Below are positions 33,314-39,441 of a stretch of 64,000 bases of DNA, piece by piece; the first letter of the stretch is position 1; every line of letters begins with the position of its first letter. This stretch comes from Roseburia sp. (GTDB lineage: Bacteria > Bacillota > Clostridia > Lachnospirales > Lachnospiraceae). The stretch is taken from NCBI GenBank assembly GCA_023664265.1, contig JAMPFV010000007.1:1-64000 (forward strand). The letters run 5' to 3'. The translations under genes and the position numbers were made by a program. The notes under the pieces were generated by a model. It worked only from the letters and a program-made list of their open reading frames with translations, made no database searches and was not told where the DNA came from.

Positions 33314-34711
33314 TCAGCTAAACAGCGATACATTGCTCTGCGAATCGTCAAAAAGCGTGAGCTGCCGATAGGTCATTCCATCCCTGTCAAAGGGCAGCTT
33401 CTCATGCAGGGAAAGCAGATTTCTGGTGATATAATCCTCCTCCAGCTTTGTCCGGTACATCATCCTTCCATTGCAGGTGATAAAATACAACGCCCGCTTC
33501 AGCACCACACCGAGCTTCTTCAAATGTTCAAAGCTGAGCGCGCCGCTCCTCCTCGCCCCGCAAATCCGCTGCGCGCTCTTCACGCCGATTCCCGGGACGC
33601 GCAGCAGCGTATGGTAATCCGCGCGGTTCACCTCCACGGGAAACTGCTCCAGATGCTTTAACGCCCAATCGCACTTGGGGTCAAGCAGGACATTGAAGTT
33701 CGGCCGCTTTTCATCCAAAAGCTCCTCGACCCTGAAATGATAAAAGCGCAGCAGCCAATCCGCCTGATACAGCCGATGCTCCCGCAGCAGCGGCGTGGCG
33801 GTACTCGGCGCGGGAAGCTCCTTATCGTCATTGACGCCCACATACGCGGAGTAGAACACCCGCTTCAACCGGAAATTGTCATAAAGCCCCTGCGCTACTG
33901 CCATAACCTGATAATCGCTCTCCGGCGTCGCGCCGATAATCATCTGTGTTGACTGCCCCGCGGGCACGAAGGCGGGCGCGTTGCGATATACCGCGACCTC
34001 CTGCTTTCCCTGCGCGATACCGTTCTGGATCTGGCGCATCGGCGTGAGGATATTTCTCCGGTGCTTGTTCGGTGCAAGCCTGCTCAATCCCTCCGCAGTC
34101 GGCAGCTCAAGATTGACGCTCATCCTGTCAGCAAGATACCCCGTCCTCTGAATCAGTGCCGCATCCGCCCCTGGAATCCCCTTCACGTGCACATAGCCGC
34201 GGAACCGATACTCATTGCGAAGCTTGTACAGGGTTCTGTAAATCAGCTCCATCGTGTAATTCGGATTGTTGACGATGCCGGAACTGAGAAACAAGCCCTC
34301 AATATAATTGCGGCGGTAAAAGTTCATCGTCAGCTCACAGACCTCGTCCGGCGTGAAGGTCGCCCGCGGGACGTCGTTGCTCCTGCGGTTCAGACAGTAT
34401 TTACAATCATAGATGCACTCGTTGGACAACAAAATCTTCAGCAGCGAAATACATCTGCCGTCCGCCGAGAAGCTGTGGCAGATGCCCGCCGCCAGACAGT
34501 TCCCCATGTCCCGCCCGTTCCCCCTGCGGTCAACGCCGGAGCTGGTGCAGGCCACATCATATTTGGCGGCGTCCGACAGGATTTCCAGCTTCTCCATCGT
34601 GCTCTGCGTATCCTTCACAAGGACTTCTAAATCAGCGGTATTTCCTTCGTGGCAACCAGGTCCCGTCAACGCGGCGCCCCTTGTGCACTTTATTATAGAA
34701 TGATTATCCAT
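33314..34711 (-). CDS. Radical SAM protein, TIGR03916-type putative DNA modification/repair protein
   Basis: 465 aa from ATG 34711. The 4Fe-4S radical SAM motif CxxxCxxC is ECIYDCKYC (Cys-99, 103, 106). A C-terminal helix-hairpin-helix (LLRVPGIGVKSAQRICGARR, near 375) would bind DNA. The family usually begins at MEKLEILSDAAKYD; here about 38 residues precede it, of uncertain relevance. Such proteins are remotely related to spore photoproduct lyase and are annotated as DNA repair or modification enzymes, but the lesion is unknown. The promoter region carries two LexA-like boxes, supporting a DNA damage role. Confidence 0.88.
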   Translation of the reverse strand: MDNHSIIKCTRGAALTGPGCHEGNTADLEVLVKDTQSTMEKLEILSDAAKYDVACTSSGVDRRGNGRDMGNCLAAGICHSFSADGRCISLLKILLSNECIYDCKYCLNRRSNDVPRATFTPDEVCELTMNFYRRNYIEGLFLSSGIVNNPNYTMELIYRTLYKLRNEYRFRGYVHVKGIPGADAALIQRTGYLADRMSVNLELPTAEGLSRLAPNKHRRNILTPMRQIQNGIAQGKQEVAVYRNAPAFVPAGQSTQMIIGATPESDYQVMAVAQGLYDNFRLKRVFYSAYVGVNDDKELPAPSTATPLLREHRLYQADWLLRFYHFRVEELLDEKRPNFNVLLDPKCDWALKHLEQFPVEVNRADYHTLLRVPGIGVKSAQRICGARRSGALSFEHLKKLGVVLKRALYFITCNGRMMYRTKLEEDYITRNLLSLHEKLPFDRDGMTYRQLTLFDDSQSNVSLFS

Positions 34712-34724
34712 GACACTCACCTCG

Positions 34725-34738
34725 CAAACATACGTTTG
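34725..34738. promoter_or_regulatory. LexA-like box 2 (downstream of promoter)
   Basis: CAAACATACGTTTG: half sites AAAC/GTTT at 4-bp spacing, as in the Gram-positive LexA consensus GAAC-N4-GTTC with one change per arm. It sits between the -10 box and the start codon. Confidence 0.6.
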
Positions 34739-34753
34739 AACACCGTTTGTATT

Positions 34754-34782
34754 ATAATACCGTACATTTGTTCGCGTGTCAA
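34754..34782 (-). promoter_or_regulatory. Promoter of the radical SAM/DUF4130 operon
   Basis: On the minus strand TTGACA, exactly 17 bp and TATTAT. LexA-like box 1 fills the spacer and box 2 lies just downstream, a typical layout for LexA repression. Confidence 0.75.
34761..34774. promoter_or_regulatory. LexA-like box 1 (inside promoter spacer)
   Basis: CGTACATTTGTTCG matches CGAAC-N4-GTTCG with one mismatch in the left arm when read on the plus strand. It occupies the spacer between -35 and -10. Confidence 0.6.
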
Positions 34783-34803
34783 TATCTTTTTCTCTTTATG
34801 TGC

Positions 34804-34992
34804 CTATTCTTTTTCGTCCTCGTCCTGCTGACAGTTCTTCCTGTTTACCATTCCGGCCGCGAAAGAAACTATGACATTTAAAAGCTGCACGACAACAACC
34901 CAGTCAAAACGGCCTGCCAATAAATTTACACCCAATGTTATCAGCCACATCCCCGATGTGACAAACCAAAGCAAATACCATCTCTTTCTCAT
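34804..34992 (-). CDS. Small membrane protein of unknown function
   Basis: 62 aa from MRKRWYLLWFVTSG with two hydrophobic helices (WYLLWFVTSGMWLITLGVNLL and VVVVQLLNVIVSFAAGMV) and a charged tail QQDEDEKE. Its ATG overlaps the stop of the upstream gene (ATGA), implying translational coupling. No family recognised. Confidence 0.6.
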   Translation of the reverse strand: MRKRWYLLWFVTSGMWLITLGVNLLAGRFDWVVVVQLLNVIVSFAAGMVNRKNCQQDEDEKE

Positions 34993-35498
34993 AGTTCGCC
35001 TCCACAATCTCTGTTATCCGCTCCCTCCATGCCGGACGCGGAATCTGTCCCGACCTCCTCAGATGCTTCGCTCTCCTCTGACGCCTCACTCTCCTCCTCG
35101 TCCAGAACGCTCTCATACTCCTTGGGGTCATCATTGCTTTTTGCAAGCATGACCGCCATTGTATACATTTCCATGCTGAAATTCATCAGAAACATTTTGT
35201 CCTTCAAGGGCACTCTGTCCCCGTTCATAATCCGTTTCGCGATTTTCAGGGCGCGCAGGAAGTCCTTATTGCTGTCGGACGAGGCCTTGGCGCTCTGCTC
35301 CGCCTGATTGAGCATTCCCCAATACTCATTTGCGCTGACGGCGGGCTTCTGTTGTAAAAAGGAAAAAGAACAGCCGTCCTTTTTCCCGATTACGGGAATC
35401 GTGAAGGTGTTGCTCTTTTTCTGCGCTGCGGCGCCTGAGGCCGCAGTCTCCTGTGTATTGTCTGCTGATACGGTATGATTGAATTGGATCACCGGCAT
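34989..35498 (-). CDS. Unknown cytosolic protein with acidic C-terminus
   Basis: 169 aa. The middle section (ANEYWGMLNQAEQSAKA, then FLRALKIAKRIMNGDRVPLKDKMFLM) recalls uncharacterised Lachnospiraceae proteins with an AKRI-x-G-VP-KD motif; I cannot assign a function. The last 45 residues are strongly acidic with two SEASEE repeats. No signal peptide. The stop overlaps the start of the small membrane protein gene downstream, so the two are a pair. Confidence 0.65.
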   Translation of the reverse strand: MPVIQFNHTVSADNTQETAASGAAAQKKSNTFTIPVIGKKDGCSFSFLQQKPAVSANEYWGMLNQAEQSAKASSDSNKDFLRALKIAKRIMNGDRVPLKDKMFLMNFSMEMYTMAVMLAKSNDDPKEYESVLDEEESEASEESEASEEVGTDSASGMEGADNRDCGGEL

Positions 35499-35556
35499 AT
35501 CTCATTCCCCTTTCCAAGCTCTTTGCATATTGTATCGGTCAGATTGCCGTTTTCGT

Positions 35557-37386
35557 TTAGCCCTTGGAGGGATCGGATTCCTCGCAGCTTCTTATCTCTT
35601 CCACGCCATAGACCGCATCTGCGGCAATCCGATAGACGCTTTGATATTCACTCCCCTGTATCACAAAGCCCCGAATCTCAAAGTCGTCCAGTCCGGTCAG
35701 ATAGATTACATTGACAACGTTTTCTTCCCCGTATGCATCCGCCCACAGCATAATCGGGCTTCCGTCAATGTCAAATATTTCATTCCACAGGTCATAGCTC
35801 CCGTCATTCCAATCGAACGAAATCCACTCTCTTGTCGATATATTGCTTGGCGTCCAGATCGATTTATCATACTGTTCCGCTACACCGTCATTGTCCAGAT
35901 CGCATTGATACGCCCACTCCTCCTCTTCCGAGAGCGCTTCCTCCGCGCTGCCCTCGATACATTGATATTCGTCAATCACTTCTTTGTAGGTAAGGCAGTC
36001 CGCCTCTATCCGTGCTGCCAAGGGGCGATACTTCTCATCCGCACATTCCGCCGGCCGGACGTCATAGGACTCCGCAGTCAGCGTCAAATCCACGGTTTCC
36101 ACCATGCTTCCATCCACATAACAGATCAGACCTATCCCGTTATATATTTTCTTCGTGTAATCATAACATGTCCTGCACAGATAATTCTTTCCCTCATAGT
36201 CGATTATTCCAAACTCCTCCCTGACGGAACCGATGCTGTCTGTTCTCTGATAAGAGCCATCCGCATTTCCCTTGTAAAAAACATAGTCGGTAAAACCGCC
36301 TGTGCCGCCGTAATACTCCTCCGAGATAATATCCTCAATACCGTCGTTGTCCCCGTCCGCCAGAACCATCACATAGTTCCCGACGGCATACATATCATTC
36401 AACGCAAGGCGAAGGTCCATATTCTCACGGGCCAGCGCAGTAATCTCCTCGTCTGTGAGCACTCTGGCATTCATCATTTCCGTGAGGATCTCTAATTCGG
36501 TTCCCGATAAAATAGCTTCTGTAATTTTATCGACAAGACCCTGCGGAATATATTCCTCCGCCACAGCGGAAGCAGTCCCGCGCGTGGCATAATGCCGTCT
36601 TTCATAGGTGCTCTGCGGTGCGAGGCCTTCATAAAAGCATTCGTACAGGGAAACTGTCTCCTCCTGCCATTGCTCCTCCTTCGTAAAGCTCCGGTTTTGA
36701 AGATACTCCGCGAGCATGTCGTCATAAATCCTGAGCTGTACCGTATCCCCCCGCGTCTCCTCCCTGCATTCACGCCTGCGGACTAAGGTGCCTCCTTCCC
36801 ACTGCCAAAGCGATTCAATCCGATAATCCGTACAGCTTCCGTCATTCTCCGCACTCTGGAATAACTGAGCTCCGTAGCTCCAAATCGTCTCTGTCTCGGG
36901 AAACAACGCGGTATCGTCTGTCAAAAAGTCCTCCGGAAGCGCCACCCGCTGATACTTTTTCTCCTCGGCATCCCAAAGATAAATCTCCCTCCCTCTCCCA
37001 ATCGCAAGATCCGTGTATCCGTCAAAGTTATAATCCGCGAAATCAATTCTGCCATTTATCTCTTTTGAGTAAAGCTCCTGATAAGGCTCACTTAGCCACC
37101 CTTCCTGAAACAGATAGATTTCCCATTTTCCAATGTCGCTTTTGGGATTGCACCACACCAGAAATGAATACCCTTCTTCCGGACAAAGATTCCGATAAAA
37201 GCTTTTGTCTTCCGGTCCCCATTCCCCAATGGGCCGAACGGCATCCCGCCATCGGACGTCGCCATTCTCAAGCAGGTTGGTAAAACTGTATCCACTTTCC
37301 GCTGCTATTTCCTCCACAATATAAATATCACTCTCATATACCAATATATATATCCATTTTGATACGGCTTCGTATATGATGCCCAA
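35557..37386 (-). pseudogene. 3' part of a frameshifted large lipoprotein (FG-GAP/EF-hand-like repeats)
   Basis: This frame encodes about 600 aa with Asp-rich calcium-loop-like repeats (DYNFDGYTDLAIG, DGDNDGIEDIIS, DLDNDGVAEQYD) as in VCBS/FG-GAP surface proteins. Its upstream end has no plausible ribosome site and overlaps the end of the preceding frame. Removing a single AT unit from the (AT)5 tract at 37344-37353 joins the two frames exactly, giving an 805-aa lipoprotein. The gene is therefore either phase-variable at this dinucleotide tract, recently broken, or affected by a sequence error. The function would be extracellular binding; no enzyme motif is seen. Confidence 0.75.
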
Positions 37387-37976
37387 AAGCTGTATCCATC
37401 CAGATACTGGCTATCGCGCAACTGCAGGAAATCGTATTCCGAATGCTGCTCTAGCAATACATTGATAAATACCTTCTCCGACCACCCATCGTATTCCGTG
37501 TGATAATGTGTAAGCCAGAGCCGCGGCGGAAGCGGCCCTCTCCCCCTGTATTCCCCGCTGTCCATAACCTTCTGCGCATTTATCAGGTCAATCACCTTAC
37601 TGTCCCCACCGGACGCGACTTCCTCCACGGTTACCCCCTCTGGAAGCTCTATCTGTAAATGCCCGTAAGTCAGCGTTGTTTCCTGTACCTCTACCGCCGT
37701 ATCCTGCACAGTCAGCTCTATTGACGGTATCCATATCTTGGCCTTGGTGAGCAGCTCTCTTATTCTGAATATTGCGGCTATGTGTTTTTTGGAATCCCCT
37801 ATATCCGCAACTGCCGCGCACAATTTCCCCTCTACTGGCAATACGGTATCCTGCGCAGTCAGCTCTGAAAAGCGCGCACCCCTAGGGGCGGCGCCGCATC
37901 CGAAAAGCATTCCTGAAAGTATGATTGTGGCGATTGCCACACCGAAGATTTTTTTAGAATAGTCTGATGGTTTCAT
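37305..37976 (-). pseudogene. 5' part of the frameshifted lipoprotein gene (signal peptide and N-terminus)
   Basis: From ATG 37976 (AGGAG 8 bp upstream) the frame encodes a signal peptide with lipobox (IATIILSGMLFGC, Cys near residue 27) and about 180 mature residues. It then runs into an unrelated tail after the AT-repeat. The mature start GAAPRGARFSEL is followed by a region with ELPEGVTVEEVASGG. The real product probably continues in the frame of 35557-37386. If the tract stays at five units, a truncated secreted lipoprotein of 223 aa would be made. Confidence 0.72.
37344..37353. repeat. (AT)5 dinucleotide tract at the frameshift point
   Basis: Five AT units lie exactly where the two reading frames of the lipoprotein gene meet. 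Four or seven units would give one continuous frame. Such tracts are prone to slipped-strand mispairing. Confidence 0.8.
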
Positions 37977-37998
37977 CTGCTGTACTCCTATTTTCGTA

Positions 37999-38016
37999 TA
38001 GAATACATCTATTCTA
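37999..38016. promoter_or_regulatory. Operator-like inverted repeat TAGAATA-N4-TATTCTA
   Basis: A perfect 7-bp inverted repeat with a 4-bp spacer lies 23 bp before the lipoprotein start codon and next to four 11-bp iterons. It is probably a regulator site or overlaps the -10 region. Confidence 0.5.
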
Positions 38017-38026
38017 AATGTACTGT

Positions 38027-38077
38027 GCATCAAAGTTGCATCAAAGTTGCATCAAAGTTGCATCAAAGTTGCATCAT
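38027..38077. repeat. Tandem 11-bp iterons, 4.6 copies
   Basis: The unit GCATCAAAGTT is repeated four times without change, followed by a partial fifth copy. A period of 11 bp is close to one helical turn, placing each copy on the same DNA face. It lies upstream of the lipoprotein gene and within 60 bp of the end of the MqsA-like gene. Confidence 0.9.
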
Positions 38078-38135
38078 ATTTATTACTTTCATGGATGCAG
38101 CCATGTTTAGCATACTCATTTATCTGATGACTCTT

Positions 38136-38360
38136 TCATGCTGCACTTTCATATTCCACAATAGCAATTTCCTTTACAAACTGCTGAAGCTTTCTCACAA
38201 TCTTTTCCAACCGTTCTGCAACCTCATCCGTATAATATACTTCTCCACACCGGCTGCATACCATCGCAGGAACATTTTTTATGATAATCACACATTCCAA
38301 TACTGCAACATATGATTTTTTCATTTCTTGCGTTTTCCCTTTACAAATAAAGCACGTCAT
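38136..38360 (-). CDS. YgiT-type zinc finger protein (MqsA-like antitoxin, orphan)
   Basis: 74 aa with two CxxC pairs (CFIC at 3-6 and CSRC near 35-38) and the motif NVPAMVCSRCGEVYY typical of the YgiT/MqsA zinc-finger N-domain. A helical tail (DEVAERLEKIVRKLQQFVKEI) follows, but the usual C-terminal helix-turn-helix is missing. In complete systems a toxin gene precedes it. Here the preceding frame is a truncated hsdM start, so the toxin appears to be lost. The start ATG directly follows the stop of that fragment (TAG-ATG) and uses its AAAGGTGG as ribosome site. Confidence 0.75.
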   Translation of the reverse strand: MTCFICKGKTQEMKKSYVAVLECVIIIKNVPAMVCSRCGEVYYTDEVAERLEKIVRKLQQFVKEIAIVEYESAA

Positions 38361-38492
38361 CTACATTACCACCTTTCTCGTCACATACTGTTTAAAATCC
38401 CAGCCGTCTACGCTTCCTCTGAGTTCATTCGCCATATTCCATATGGTACGATGAAGTTCTTCTCTCTCTTGTTCCTTCTTGTTGTCAATCAT
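38361..38492 (-). pseudogene. Truncated start of a type I restriction methyltransferase gene (hsdM remnant)
   Basis: 43 codons. Residues 1-37 (MIDNKKEQEREELHRTIWNM then ANELRGSVDGWDFKQYV) are the standard N-terminus of HsdM, normally a protein of about 500 aa. After WDFKQYV the sequence switches to TRKVVM and stops. A deletion seems to have joined the hsdM start to the end of another gene, possibly the lost toxin of the MqsA-like gene. AAGGAGG is 7 bp upstream and the promoter at 38525-38553 is intact, so the fragment now acts as a leader for the zinc-finger gene. Confidence 0.75.
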
Positions 38493-38524
38493 CAGACAAC
38501 CTCCTTGTATAAATTTCCAGATTA

Positions 38525-38553
38525 ATTTTACAACAAAATATCCAAATTGTCAG
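38525..38553 (-). promoter_or_regulatory. Promoter in front of the hsdM remnant
   Basis: On the minus strand CTGACA, a 17-bp spacer and TAAAAT, 33 bp before the ATG. Confidence 0.6.
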
Positions 38554-38580
38554 TTTAATTCTTCTTAAAATCGCATCAAT

Positions 38581-38771
38581 ATGTAACAGTTCAGCCATGC
38601 CATTCATAATTTGCCAGAATATACATGATAACCAAATAATTTACAAATTGACTGGCAAATTATTTCATGTCGGGCGTCCGCCCTATAAAAATGATTATAC
38701 AAATCGCCCTTAGTGAGCAAGCTCCCACGGTCAATTTGCATAATCATTTCTGCATGGCTGAACTGTTACAT
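38581..38771. mobile_element. MITE-like multi-stem element with perfect 20-bp terminal inverted repeats
   Basis: This fills most of the 326-bp gene-free stretch 38493-38818. The ends ATGTAACAGTTCAGCCATGC and its exact reverse complement (38752-38771) are flanked on both sides by CAAT, a possible 4-bp target duplication. Inside are three further stems: ATAATTTGCCAG/CTGGCAAATTAT (38606/38652), GGGCG-TC-CGCCC (38672-38683) and AATGATTAT-CAAAT/ATTTG-ATAATCATT (38690/38734). No ORF is present. It could be a non-autonomous transposon or a structured RNA. Confidence 0.65.
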
Positions 38772-38780
38772 CAATATCAC

Positions 38781-38807
38781 AAATGGGACAGAGATTCTCT
38801 GCCCCAT
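38781..38807. terminator. Hairpin after the YfbR-like gene
   Basis: AATGGG-CAGAGA and TCTCTG-CCCATT form a stem with a 3-nt loop and one mismatch, 12 bp past the stop codon of the HD-domain gene. It is followed by a weak T stretch. Confidence 0.5.
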
Positions 38808-38818
38808 TCCATTTCCTC

Positions 38819-39415
38819 TCATTCTCTCCGGATTCTCCCCTTGGCGAGATTCGGCTCGATAAAGCGCTCCTGCGCATACGCCCACAAATCCCGTGAGCCC
38901 TCTGCCGTATTGCGGTTGCGCGCGAGGATTTGCTCCAGCCGGACGCCGTGCTCCACCCACGACTTTCCATCCGTCGCCGCGTTCAGCATCAGCGGCTGAA
39001 TGCGGTCCATCGTCCGCGCAAAGCGCGCCTCGGGCGTGTCCCCCGACTCAAATTCATCCCATAAGGCCCTCAGCCGTTTCCCTTGGTCGTCCGGCAGCAG
39101 CCCGAAAATGCGCTCCGCCGCTCGCAGCTCCCGCTCGTGCTGCGTTTTCTTCGCCTCCTCGTCATACGCGTAGGTATCGCCGGCGTCTATCTCCACCAAG
39201 TCGTGGATCAACAGCATCCCGACAGTTTTGAGCACGTCAATCTCCTCATTGGCGTACTCGCTCAGCAGCAGCGTCATAATCGCCATATGCCACGCGTGCT
39301 CCGCGTCATTCTCCTTATGCTCGCCGTCCGAGCGGTAGTTCTGGCGCATAATCGCCTTTTCCTTATCAATCTCCCGTATAAATGCAAATTGCCTGTCCAG
39401 TCTGTCCTTGTCCAT
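38819..39415 (-). CDS. HD domain phosphohydrolase (YfbR-like 5'-nucleotidase)
   Basis: 198 aa from MDKDRLDRQFAFIREIDKEK. The metal-binding HD motifs are EHAWHMAIM (His) and LLIHDLVEIDAGDTYAY (His-Asp), with EARFARTMDRIQPL later. YfbR-type enzymes dephosphorylate deoxynucleoside monophosphates or related substrates. The start at 39415 is preferred over 39445, which overlaps the upstream kinase gene. It follows the hybrid kinase by 26 bp and may be co-transcribed with it. Confidence 0.87.
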   Translation of the reverse strand: MDKDRLDRQFAFIREIDKEKAIMRQNYRSDGEHKENDAEHAWHMAIMTLLLSEYANEEIDVLKTVGMLLIHDLVEIDAGDTYAYDEEAKKTQHERELRAAERIFGLLPDDQGKRLRALWDEFESGDTPEARFARTMDRIQPLMLNAATDGKSWVEHGVRLEQILARNRNTAEGSRDLWAYAQERFIEPNLAKGRIRRE

Positions 39416-39441
39416 TCCTGCCTCCTTCTTGCCGCCTTTTC

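Noticed and set aside
38027..38077. 11-bp tandem repeats as a possible CRISPR array
   Set aside because: Units are directly adjacent without spacers and too short; no cas genes in the window.
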